NCBI GenBank assembly: GCA_022842225.1
Contig: JALHPX010000027.1
Location: forward strand, 1-6,333
Source of the DNA: a bacterium
GTDB taxonomy: Bacteria; Bdellovibrionota; FAC87; UBA2466
Direction of reading: 5' to 3'
Length of the DNA stretch: 6,333 nt
Shown: piece after piece, positions 1-5,669 of the stretch
Layout: each line of letters begins with the position of its first letter
How positions within the stretch are numbered: position 1 is the first letter of the stretch
Notes under the pieces: generated by a model
What the model was told of the DNA's origin: nothing
The model's database searches: none
Seen by the model: only the letters and a program-made list of their open reading frames with translations
Program-made: the position numbers and the translations under genes

Positions 1-621
1 TAATTTCTTAACGGATTGTTCGTAACCCACATCGGCGATCGCTTTCCAAACCTGGCCGGACTTAATCTTCTCTTCGTCGGTCTCTGGCACATAAAGACCA
101 AAAAACAGATCCCGTTTTTTGTAAGTCAGAAAGTTCTCCACACGCGGGCGTTGTGCGTTTGCGCGCGCTTGATCGACAAAAGTGGCAAACATTGCTGCTT
201 GCTGGGCTTTGTCCGGAATGACCCTGGAATTGGGAGTCGAGCCGGGTAATCTAAATTCAATTTCAAGAATCTTACCGTCGTAAGAAAGTTCGCTTCCTTG
301 AAACTCGATGTTGGGGACAGTGTCTCCACTGATCAAGCTCGCAATGGCCTTGGTGATATTGTCCGACAGGTTTGGATCACTGATGGTTTCTCTTTGACCT
401 GCAGCGGTCCCGCGAAAATATACCGCGCTCGTGAGGCCAGCGTTTTTTGGCACGATGTTTATATAAGAAAGCTTCTGCGCATCATAGATCTGCCGCGCTG
501 ATTCGACGAGTGAGGGCGACTGAAAAATATTGCTTGGGAATACTTCCGCTCCCAAGGCAGAGCGCGCGAGGAAGAAAGCGACGAGAATACCGGCATAAGG
601 GCTGCCCTTTCGTGATTTCAT
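1..621 (-). CDS. Secreted protein of unknown function, partial (C-terminus beyond left edge); paralogue of the 1005-aa protein
   Basis: I translated this frame by hand. It is open from an ATG at 619-621 to the window edge (207 codons, no stop). A signal peptide is visible: basic start (MKSRKG), hydrophobic core AGILVAFFLA, probable cleavage at ALG|AE near residue 24. The mature part shows a motif at residues 89-123 (ITKAIASLISG, then DGKILEIEF) and a second related stretch at 173-199 (FFG, then KAIADVG). Both recur in the same order in the 1005-aa protein encoded at 2650-5667, near residues 130-165 and 226-255, so I infer paralogy. The start codon overlaps the stop of the upstream 414-aa gene as ATGA and has only a weak G-rich ribosome binding site, which suggests translational coupling. 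No Cys and no recognisable catalytic motif are seen in the visible part. Function is unknown. By analogy it may continue into a repeat-rich C-terminus, but that lies outside the window. Confidence 0.87.
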   Translation of the reverse strand, partial: MKSRKGSPYAGILVAFFLARSALGAEVFPSNIFQSPSLVESARQIYDAQKLSYINIVPKNAGLTSAVYFRGTAAGQRETISDPNLSDNITKAIASLISGDTVPNIEFQGSELSYDGKILEIEFRLPGSTPNSRVIPDKAQQAAMFATFVDQARANAQRPRVENFLTYKKRDLFFGLYVPETDEEKIKSGQVWKAIADVGYEQSVKKL

Positions 622-1862
622 TCGGGCACCGGACCCCACACCAGACTACCCCAGTTGTTATGCTCGTTCCCAAGGAACTGAATCGAGTCAGGAGATTCAG
701 TTGAAACCAAGAATCCGCCGGGGGCCGCGCGCATCGACGCCTTACCCGTCACGCCTGACAAGGCCGGAATGCGCGTTAACTCCGCGCCGGGAGCCGTCGA
801 TGGGTAGTAAAACACAAATGGGAACTCCCAAGATGAAGCAGCTCCCGCTTCGCGGCCAATAAAGCCATGAGTCAATGGCACTAAATCGTCGGGAGCGCGA
901 ATGCCAAATTTGCTAATGGGAACTTTTTCCCAACGAGCGGCGGGATAGTTTGTAGACGTGGCCGAACCCAGTGAGAATTCCGTGTTCGTTTCTGTCGACA
1001 CGACACGCACTTTACCTTGAGTCTGATCATTGCCTTTGTAAGCCAGAAGCAGCGTACCGTTAGGCATCGCACGCACTTGAGCAAAATCTGTTTGGTCCCC
1101 GTGATTCTTCAGCACCATCGGCGCTGGCAGTTTAGGCTCGGCGTCTGAGATGTTAAAGGCGTCTATAAAAGTCACTGAGGATTCATCGGCATTGAGCATC
1201 GAAGTCAGCACCAGCAGCGAATCGGCGAAGGGGGCAAACTGGTAACCAATCTTAGCTGGCTCGCGTGGATTAAAAATCGCAGTAGACTTTGTCGAGTCGA
1301 TTAAAAAGGCGATGCGGGAGCTGGGCAAAGAGCCAGCAGGGAATTCGGGGAATCCCTCCCAGGCGGTAAGGACTTTGTTTTTCTGCGTGAAGTGGGTGAA
1401 TTTGAGCAGTTTGTCGACGTAAACTATTGGCTGCTTGCTTTTCTCCTCTTCCTTAACAGCTAGGGCAAGCCGTGCATGGACGACGAGCGCTTGGGGCAAC
1501 GCGAAAATATCTTTTACACAAGGCAGCTCCGCGACAAGTAGTTCCGCGCCACGTTTCTTCAGCGGCTGCGCGTAAAGGTTCCTAGCGCCGCAGTTGACGG
1601 GCTCACTGACATTGGCCTTGGCGGCATAGACTACGTAGTCGCCGTAAATTGTGGGGTAGAGCGGAGTCACCGAGGGGGCACTGCGCGACACTTCCGCCAT
1701 TTTCCAGCTAGCTCCTGTCAGCCACTCTAGTTCAGCGGCGGCAGTAGCGAATGCGTTAGTGTCTGTGACGGGGGCGGTTTTGCTGTCGGCATGTGCCGGG
1801 GCGACGAGAACACTGAGACTTAGAGCGAGCCCAATAAAGGAACTCAAAACCGTAGCGCGCAT
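618..1862 (-). CDS. Secreted 414-aa beta-rich protein of unknown function (possibly beta-propeller)
   Basis: The signal peptide is clear: MRATVLSSFIGLALSLSVLV, cleavage at AHA|D after residue 25. The mature chain of about 389 residues has no transmembrane segment. It consists of short alternating hydrophobic strands separated by G/N/D turns, for example GDYVVYAA near 74-81 and PNGTLLLAYKGN in the second half. These resemble blades of TolB-like or YVTN-like beta-propellers, but that is an impression, not a family match. Two Cys are present, C91 and C115, about one blade apart, and could form a disulfide in the periplasm. The start is the only Met before the signal peptide and is preceded by AAAGGGTGGGA, a plausible Shine-Dalgarno site. 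The gene lies 93 nt downstream of the 134-aa gene with a strong hairpin between them, and overlaps the next gene by 4 nt. No catalytic motif is recognised. Export is well supported; function and fold are not. Confidence 0.9.
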   Translation of the reverse strand: MRATVLSSFIGLALSLSVLVAPAHADSKTAPVTDTNAFATAAAELEWLTGASWKMAEVSRSAPSVTPLYPTIYGDYVVYAAKANVSEPVNCGARNLYAQPLKKRGAELLVAELPCVKDIFALPQALVVHARLALAVKEEEKSKQPIVYVDKLLKFTHFTQKNKVLTAWEGFPEFPAGSLPSSRIAFLIDSTKSTAIFNPREPAKIGYQFAPFADSLLVLTSMLNADESSVTFIDAFNISDAEPKLPAPMVLKNHGDQTDFAQVRAMPNGTLLLAYKGNDQTQGKVRVVSTETNTEFSLGSATSTNYPAARWEKVPISKFGIRAPDDLVPLTHGFIGREAGAASSWEFPFVFYYPSTAPGAELTRIPALSGVTGKASMRAAPGGFLVSTESPDSIQFLGNEHNNWGSLVWGPVPE

Positions 1863-1897
1863 TTAGCAATCCCACCCTTTCCAACAGGCGTGTAAGG

Positions 1898-1932
1898 CGT
1901 CGGAGAAGAGGCAAACTGACTCTTCTCCGACG
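1898..1932 (-). terminator. Perfect 13-bp hairpin between the 134-aa and 414-aa genes; possible terminator or attenuator
   Basis: The arms at 1898-1910 (CGTCGGAGAAGAG) and 1920-1932 are exact reverse complements, separated by a 9-nt loop. On the leftward transcript the hairpin begins 23 nt after the stop of the 134-aa gene, where a terminator is expected. It lacks a U-tract: the transcript continues CCTTACACGCC. It may therefore be a weak or factor-dependent terminator, or an mRNA 3'-end stabiliser that makes the 134-aa transcript more abundant than the genes after it. Only 35 nt separate it from the ATG of the 414-aa gene, and I see no good promoter there, so some read-through is likely. Confidence 0.6.
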
Positions 1933-1955
1933 AATAATGAATAACTAGCTTCCGA

Positions 1956-2360
1956 CTATGGGCGAGGAGCCGAGCGGAATCTCAGGTTGGCATTTGGATC
2001 GTTGCGGGTTCCGCGACGAGGTGCCGATTGCAAGAGATCCGTTTGATCGTTGCTGTCATAGCGGCTGGTCGATGGAGCAGGAGCTGGAGCCTCTGGTGCT
2101 TCTGGTGCTTCGGGAGCAGAGGGCGTCGTCTCAGACGGAGCCGTTGGACCGTAGCCTGGGAAATAGTAGTCGCGGACGTTGCAGATTCGGCCGCAGCTAT
2201 CGACGTTGTATAGACGATAACCGACAGTTACGTAGCCGCAGACAGGCGCTGGCTTGCCGCAGACCTTCGTGCGCACTTTACGGCAACCTGCTTCAGCAGA
2301 AGCAGCACCGAGACCAAGAACAAGAACACCTAAAGCTAAGAACGCTTGCTTAAGGGACAT
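1956..2360 (-). CDS. Small secreted Cys-containing protein with Pro-rich repeat and RSAPR tail
   Basis: This 134-aa protein starts at the ATG at 2358-2360, chosen because GGAGGAG lies 8 nt upstream. An in-frame ATG at 2402 has no ribosome binding site and would bury the signal peptide. The signal peptide MSLKQAFLALGVLVLGLGAASA is cleaved near residue 22-24. The mature protein has a basic Cys-containing segment (C26, C34, C41, C56, C60) with the pattern CGKPAPVCGYVTVGYRLY, then an aromatic stretch YYFPGYGP. An Ala/Pro/Glu repeat follows (APEAPEAPEAPAPAP, about 82-96), then a polar tail with QSAPRR near 111-116 and FRSAPRP at the C-terminus. Five Cys is an odd number, so either one stays unpaired or the protein pairs with a partner. 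It is the first gene of the leftward unit. I do not recognise the family; a small disulfide-stabilised periplasmic or surface protein is the likeliest role. Confidence 0.88.
   Translation of the reverse strand: MSLKQAFLALGVLVLGLGAASAEAGCRKVRTKVCGKPAPVCGYVTVGYRLYNVDSCGRICNVRDYYFPGYGPTAPSETTPSAPEAPEAPEAPAPAPSTSRYDSNDQTDLLQSAPRRGTRNDPNANLRFRSAPRP
2092..2118 (-). repeat. 9-nt tandem repeat encoding Ala-Pro-Glu units
   Basis: Two exact copies of TCTGGTGCT (2092-2100 and 2101-2109) are followed by a degenerate third, TCGGGAGCA (2110-2118). Read leftward they encode consecutive Ala-Pro-Glu triplets in the Pro-rich linker of the 134-aa protein. The unit is a multiple of three, so slippage would change linker length without a frameshift. 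Confidence 0.75.
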
Positions 2361-2368
2361 AATATTTT

Positions 2369-2375
2369 CTCCTCC
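2369..2375 (-). promoter_or_regulatory. Strong Shine-Dalgarno site that fixes the start of the 134-aa gene
   Basis: On the minus strand this reads GGAGGAG, 8 nt before the ATG at 2360. It is the best ribosome binding site in the window and decides against the upstream in-frame ATG at 2402. It suggests the small protein is made at a high level relative to its neighbours. Confidence 0.85.
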
Positions 2376-2399
2376 GATATTTTCGCAATCAACAATTAG

Positions 2400-2427
2400 C
2401 ATCTACAACGAGGTGCAAAATTGACAA
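2400..2427 (-). promoter_or_regulatory. Candidate sigma-70-like promoter for the leftward unit (weak)
   Basis: On the minus strand TTGTCA (2422-2427) resembles a -35 box at five of six positions. After a 16-nt spacer comes TAGATG (2400-2405), a poor -10 box with three of six matches. It would give a leader of roughly 30-35 nt before the ATG at 2360. The left arm of the 8-bp inverted repeat (2407-2414) lies in the spacer. This is a position-based guess. Confidence 0.25.
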
Positions 2428-2468
2428 AGATGTAAAGCAACTTGAGCAACCACGCCAAGTACCTCGTT
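2407..2468. repeat. Widely spaced 8-bp inverted repeat upstream of the 134-aa gene
   Basis: AACGAGGT at 2407-2414 is repeated as its exact reverse complement at 2461-2468, with 46 bp between. The centres are 54 bp apart, about five helical turns, so the two copies would face the same side of the DNA. They could be paired operator half-sites or could be chance; nothing else supports a function. Confidence 0.3.
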
Positions 2469-2509
2469 TGGCAGATACACGCATTCTTGATTCGCCTAGT
2501 CAAATTGTT

Positions 2510-2538
2510 TTGCGATTTTGCTTTCAATGTTTTGTAAC
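2510..2538 (+). promoter_or_regulatory. Candidate sigma-70-like promoter for the 1005-aa gene (distal)
   Basis: TTGCGA (2510-2515) and TGTAAC (2533-2538) are separated by 17 bp, each matching four of six consensus positions. The -10-like box lies inside the 15-nt palindrome at 2529-2543, an arrangement typical of a repressor operator if the promoter is real. Confidence 0.3.
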
Positions 2539-2543
2539 AAAAC
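2529..2543. repeat. 15-nt palindrome, operator-like
   Basis: GTTTTGT and ACAAAAC are exact 7-nt inverted arms around a single central base. The site is about 107 bp upstream of the 1005-aa start and overlaps a candidate -10 box. Its size and symmetry suit a dimeric helix-turn-helix regulator. It is also AT-rich enough to arise by chance. Confidence 0.4.
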
Positions 2544-2551
2544 CGAAATAC

Positions 2552-2581
2552 TCGAAAGCCAATACAGGAGCGGAATATAAG
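2552..2581 (+). promoter_or_regulatory. Candidate promoter for the 1005-aa gene (proximal)
   Basis: TATAAG (2576-2581) matches the -10 consensus at five of six positions. An 18-bp spacer separates it from TCGAAA (2552-2557), a weak -35 with four of six matches. It would produce a leader of about 60 nt. It competes with the distal candidate, and the sequence alone cannot decide between them. Confidence 0.3.
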
Positions 2582-2649
2582 GGTTATCTGTTGATTTCCT
2601 TTCGTGGCAACAGTATTGCGAATCTCTAATCATCGGCTGGAGTGGAAGT

Positions 2650-5600
2650 ATGAATTTGTTGCGGAAAAAATCGTTCTCGTTTTCGATGAGGCTTTTGGTG
2701 GGAGCGATGTTGCTCTCTGCGGTGGGAATTGCCCAAGAAGTAAAAAAGCCAGGAATTGTTTTCCGTCCGGGAAATGAAAACGCTTCGGCTAAATCTTTGG
2801 AAACAGTTTTAAACGATTTGCGCCGATGGTCTGCTTCCAATCGCGCGACTTCGAAAGAAGATCTGCCTCAGACAATTTATGAAGTTCCCGCACTGGTTTC
2901 CAGATCCACTGAAGAATCGACGACAAAAGAGAACGTTTTTCAGCTAACCGGTCCGGATGGCAATGTCGTCAAACTGCCTTCTTACGCATTTCGCCTCAAT
3001 GGCAAAGATGACATTGATGATACGACTTACGATCGCATCACGCGAAACGTAGCTTCCGTTTGGCGTGGGACACCGGCCGCAGATTTGTTCCTAGATGAAA
3101 ATGACGTGCTTTATTTCGATGATAAAAAACTGTCGATCGTATTTGGCGAAGACGACGAAGCCGGTTCTGAAGACGCTCGTCCGTTTCTCGAAGAGTCGCA
3201 GCCCAAGTTGTACAAGCAGTTCTTAAGCCATTTCAAAAAAGTTACGTTTGCGGCTCGAGAGGAAAATCTGGCTAACGTTGAGTTCGACGGCTGGACCGGT
3301 AACACCGAAGAAAAAACTAAGTTCTATTTCGGAGTGAAATATTTCGACAACGTTCTATTGAGTCAACAGACCGAATACCAACTCCAAGCAGGTATCGCCC
3401 GCGTCATTGCGGGCGAAGACGCACCCTCTCTCAAAATCGACGAGTCCAACGGCAACATCACAGCCGCGGGCAAACTCCTCAAAATCCGATTCTTCTATAT
3501 TACAAAAGATCCCGTGACTCTGCTGCCTCTTAAGGTAGAGCGCGAGATGCTCGATAAGTTTCGTCGCCACGCCAAATATGTATTGATTACCAAGCGGGCT
3601 CAAGAAGAGCTGCGCAGAACGCAAATCGCTGAGGGAAGCAAGTACCTCGCAGAAGCGGAGACGCTCTTTGCCTCTAAAACCGAAGAGAAATCGAAGCGCT
3701 TAAAGGAATTAGCGGGAGCCCTGGAAAAAGCCGGCAAAGGTGAAACGATTCTTAAAAAGTACACGAAGGGAGAAGCTGATGTAGGCGCAAAACTAGCCCG
3801 TATCTCCACGCTCCGTGTGGAGATCAATACCGCCATTGATGCCAACACGTTCCCCTTGGTCATGGAAACCAATACCTCCTGTCGCGCTTTCAAACTGCGA
3901 CAGGAAAGCCGAATGCTTTTTAGTCTGAGCCATGTTGCTGAATCGGGGGAAACGAAGACAGCGGCTTTGCTCTCGCAAGCGCCGATTTGGATTGAGTGCA
4001 GCGGCAATGATGCGGTGGTTTACGCCAAATGGCGGGAGCCCCGAGAAGGCGACAAGCCAGCGGTAACGCTCGACACGCAGCTGGCTGCTGGCTCGAGTCT
4101 GACGAGAGAGATGCTGGCGCAATCTACGGAGCCGGTGCTCTTGCTATTCCGATCGGGATCCCTCGTTATTGCAAAAGCACCGGTGTCAGAGGACGGCTTT
4201 GCTTCAGCGAGCTTTGTTGAAATTGGGCCGGGTATCGCCGGTGTGCGCGTGCTACCCGAGGCCAACCCCTATCACCAGTATGAGTTTCCCCTCGACGGTA
4301 GTTTCTTCCGCACTCGGTTGAAGTTGGATTCAAAGAGCACTGAGTTTTCGTTCTTCTTAATGGAGGATAACTCCGTGCAGATCGTGCAAAACCAAGCCGA
4401 TCGCGAATCTCTCAAGGCGACGGTAAAAGGCTTTGATGTGCGGACCGCAAGTCCGGGATCCAAATCGCTCGTCTTTAAAGCCACCTCCGTGGTGGAGGGC
4501 GAAGATGTCACCGTTGAGCCTAAGACCAAAGTTACCGAAGGCGGTACGGGCGGAACAGTTTACCTTCTCAATCAGGGAAAGATTGCGCCCATCGCGGAAG
4601 ATACAGCGGAGAAAGTGTATTCCTCCGTGCGCTTTGACGAAGCGACTCAAAAATTCCAGTTGCGATTGGAAGGCAACGAAGCCAGCTTCCAAGAAATTGC
4701 ACTTGAGGGCGCACTCCTGCGCCGTCGGCTCGCCTTGCCTGGCGGCTGCGATAAGACCTACCGAGTCGTCGTGACGGAAGACGGTACCACGTCTCTGTAC
4801 AGCGTCGATGCGGCAAATCAAGAATTAGAAGTTGCACAAGTGAAGGGACTGGGTGAGGTGGCTTGCTCTGCCAACAGCATCGCATTCCGCGCTAGCTCGC
4901 TCGCGTCAGTGGACGGCCATCTGACCTGGGCACCCGAAATAGGCGCGCCGGCACTTACCGAAGCCGAGGTGGCTTCGGGCGCGGGTAGAACGTTGATTAC
5001 CATTGCAGGCAAATCCGTGGTGGGAGCGCTGCCGATGCCGAGCGATGTGGAAGCATCGCTCTCGGCTGTCGACGAGAGTGCAGGGTTTGTGCTGACCTTA
5101 AAATGGAATGGAGAGCTATCGTCGAAGATTGCTCCTAACGGAACGTGGACGGGGTCGCGCTGGTACGGCTCTCTGACCGAGTCCAAACATTCGCTGCTCT
5201 GGGTGGGTAGTGAGAACGATACCTCATCGTGCCTGTTGTTCTACGACAAGAAGCCGGTCGCGTTCTTAAAGGGCGTGCGCTCGGCAGCGGCGTTGAAAGA
5301 AGTAGCCTCTATTGTTGCTAATGAAGTGAAAATGGCTTCACCCGTAGCCGAAGCCTCTCTGCAGAAGAGCGTGCTGGCGGTTGCCGGAGCAAAGGGAGAT
5401 ACGATTTCCGGTAACGGAATTTTGTTTTCATTCCTAAACGGAAATCTGGTGGCGGTTGAAGGAGCGCTGAATGTCAAAGAAAGCGGCGGAGTGGATTCTG
5501 TTTCTCTCGTTGAGAAAAAAGATCAGGTCTGGCGCCATGTGCGATTCCAAGACAAACAAGATTATAGCGTTTTAGTCGACATGGAAGGGCAGAACCCAGA

Positions 5601-5667
5601 CCCGCGTCCTTCTGGAGAGAAAAAGCCCATCGAATGGAGAAGTGCCCCGAGAGTGGAGAAGAAGTAA
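2650..5667 (+). CDS. Large secreted repeat protein (1005 aa) of unknown function
   Basis: The start ATG has GGAG 7 nt upstream (2639-2642); the alternative Met13 has no ribosome binding site. The signal peptide has a basic start and core RLLVGAMLLSAVGIA, cleaved near A28|Q29. Four regions follow. Residues 29-125 have no recognised domain. Two related modules lie near 130-165 (ITRNVASVWRG, then KKLSIVF) and 225-283 (IARVIAG, then GKLLKIRF), split by an acidic stretch (164-178). A charged, helix-like segment spans about 298-397. Four tandem beta-rich repeats of 137-149 residues fill 401-980, and a Pro/charged tail ends in WRSAPRVEKK. Cys are at 411, 450, 700, 739 and 861. No transmembrane segment or catalytic motif is seen. 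The modules recur in the left-edge leftward gene. The next gene starts 2 nt downstream, so the two are cotranscribed. An extracytoplasmic structural or binding role, perhaps with a beta-propeller-like C-terminus, is inferred; I recognise no family. Confidence 0.93.
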   Translation: MNLLRKKSFSFSMRLLVGAMLLSAVGIAQEVKKPGIVFRPGNENASAKSLETVLNDLRRWSASNRATSKEDLPQTIYEVPALVSRSTEESTTKENVFQLTGPDGNVVKLPSYAFRLNGKDDIDDTTYDRITRNVASVWRGTPAADLFLDENDVLYFDDKKLSIVFGEDDEAGSEDARPFLEESQPKLYKQFLSHFKKVTFAAREENLANVEFDGWTGNTEEKTKFYFGVKYFDNVLLSQQTEYQLQAGIARVIAGEDAPSLKIDESNGNITAAGKLLKIRFFYITKDPVTLLPLKVEREMLDKFRRHAKYVLITKRAQEELRRTQIAEGSKYLAEAETLFASKTEEKSKRLKELAGALEKAGKGETILKKYTKGEADVGAKLARISTLRVEINTAIDANTFPLVMETNTSCRAFKLRQESRMLFSLSHVAESGETKTAALLSQAPIWIECSGNDAVVYAKWREPREGDKPAVTLDTQLAAGSSLTREMLAQSTEPVLLLFRSGSLVIAKAPVSEDGFASASFVEIGPGIAGVRVLPEANPYHQYEFPLDGSFFRTRLKLDSKSTEFSFFLMEDNSVQIVQNQADRESLKATVKGFDVRTASPGSKSLVFKATSVVEGEDVTVEPKTKVTEGGTGGTVYLLNQGKIAPIAEDTAEKVYSSVRFDEATQKFQLRLEGNEASFQEIALEGALLRRRLALPGGCDKTYRVVVTEDGTTSLYSVDAANQELEVAQVKGLGEVACSANSIAFRASSLASVDGHLTWAPEIGAPALTEAEVASGAGRTLITIAGKSVVGALPMPSDVEASLSAVDESAGFVLTLKWNGELSSKIAPNGTWTGSRWYGSLTESKHSLLWVGSENDTSSCLLFYDKKPVAFLKGVRSAAALKEVASIVANEVKMASPVAEASLQKSVLAVAGAKGDTISGNGILFSFLNGNLVAVEGALNVKESGGVDSVSLVEKKDQVWRHVRFQDKQDYSVLVDMEGQNPDPRPSGEKKPIEWRSAPRVEKK
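3037..3492 (+). repeat. Duplicated N-terminal module in the 1005-aa protein
   Basis: Two module copies lie at residues 130-165 (3037-3144) and 245-281 (3382-3492). They share a helix-like IA/VA segment followed by a Gly, a variable turn, then K-x-L-x-I-x-F. Copy 1 reads ITRNVASVWRG then DDKKLSIVF; copy 2 reads LQAGIARVIAG then GKLLKIRF. Each is followed by a helix-like stretch with a conserved Phe (QFLSHF; KFRRHA). The best match to copy 1 is residues 89-123 of the left-edge gene. Similarity was judged by eye at the protein level; the DNA copies are well diverged. Confidence 0.6.
3850..5589 (+). repeat. Four tandem ~140-149-residue beta-rich repeats (protein level)
   Basis: Approximate repeat spans are 401-550, 551-687, 688-831 and 832-980 of the 1005-aa protein. 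Within each, a hydrophobic strand precedes a Gly turn: LLFRSGSLV (G503), YLLNQGKIA (G643), ITIAGKSVV (G787), FSFLNGNLV (G931), spaced 140, 144 and 144 residues. Each ends with a strand plus Gly: YEFPLDG, FQEIALEG, SKIAPNG, YSVLVDMEG. Repeats 2 and 3 are the clearest pair, sharing LDGSFFRTRLKL/LEGALLRRRLAL and SLVFKATS/SIAFRASS. Each repeat could be two propeller blades or one beta-sandwich; the fold is inference. Confidence 0.7.
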
Positions 5668-5669
5668 TT

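Larger units (their letters stand above)
2361..2649. promoter_or_regulatory. Divergent intergenic region with the promoters of both units
   Basis: This 289-bp AT-richer stretch separates the divergent starts at 2360 (leftward) and 2650 (rightward) and has no supported gene. It must carry the promoters of both units. It contains an exact 15-nt palindrome (2529-2543), an 8-bp inverted repeat with copies at 2407-2414 and 2461-2468, and weak sigma-70-like boxes on both strands. There is also a minor 6-bp stem, CTGTTG/CAACAG (2588-2593 with 2608-2613), in the presumed leader of the 1005-aa gene. No tRNA, riboswitch or terminator is recognisable. Confidence 0.7.

Noticed and set aside
618..1862. 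Homology between the 414-aa protein and the repeat region of the 1005-aa protein
   Set aside because: Only short similarities such as GDYVVYAAK/GNDAVVYAK were found. The landmark Gly turns and boundary motifs do not recur in register, so this is probably general beta-strand resemblance.
2283..2296. Lipobox and lipoprotein Cys in the 134-aa protein (EAGC, C26)
   Set aside because: The -3 position is Glu, not Leu/Val/Ile, and the hydrophobic core ends several residues earlier, so ordinary signal-peptidase-I cleavage is more likely. Lipidation is not excluded.
1958..2353. 131-codon plus-strand open frame opposite the 134-aa gene
   Set aside because: It is fully antisense to a gene with a signal peptide and strong ribosome binding site. 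Its translation is Arg/Cys/Ser-rich shadow sequence without domain character.
2361..2402. Upstream in-frame ATG at 2402 for the small Cys-containing gene (14 extra residues)
   Set aside because: It has no Shine-Dalgarno and would place an acidic extension before the signal peptide. GGAGGAG 8 nt before the ATG at 2360 decides the start.
2496..2840. 114-codon minus-strand frame covering the intergenic region and the start of the 1005-aa gene
   Set aside because: It starts inside the signal-peptide end of a convincing gene on the other strand, crosses the promoter region, and its product has no export signal or recognisable composition.
4482..4499. Small GC-rich hairpins within the 1005-aa gene (for example CCTCC/GGAGG here and GCCCGC/GCGGGC near 3400)
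   Set aside because: They are short, lie inside coding sequence, have no U-tract and are of a size expected by chance.
4357..4821. 154-codon minus-strand frame inside the 1005-aa gene, with similar long antisense frames at 3600-4007 and 4818-5186
   Set aside because: All lie antisense within the repeat-coding gene, where low stop density on the opposite strand follows from its codon use. No separate ribosome binding site or domain is seen.
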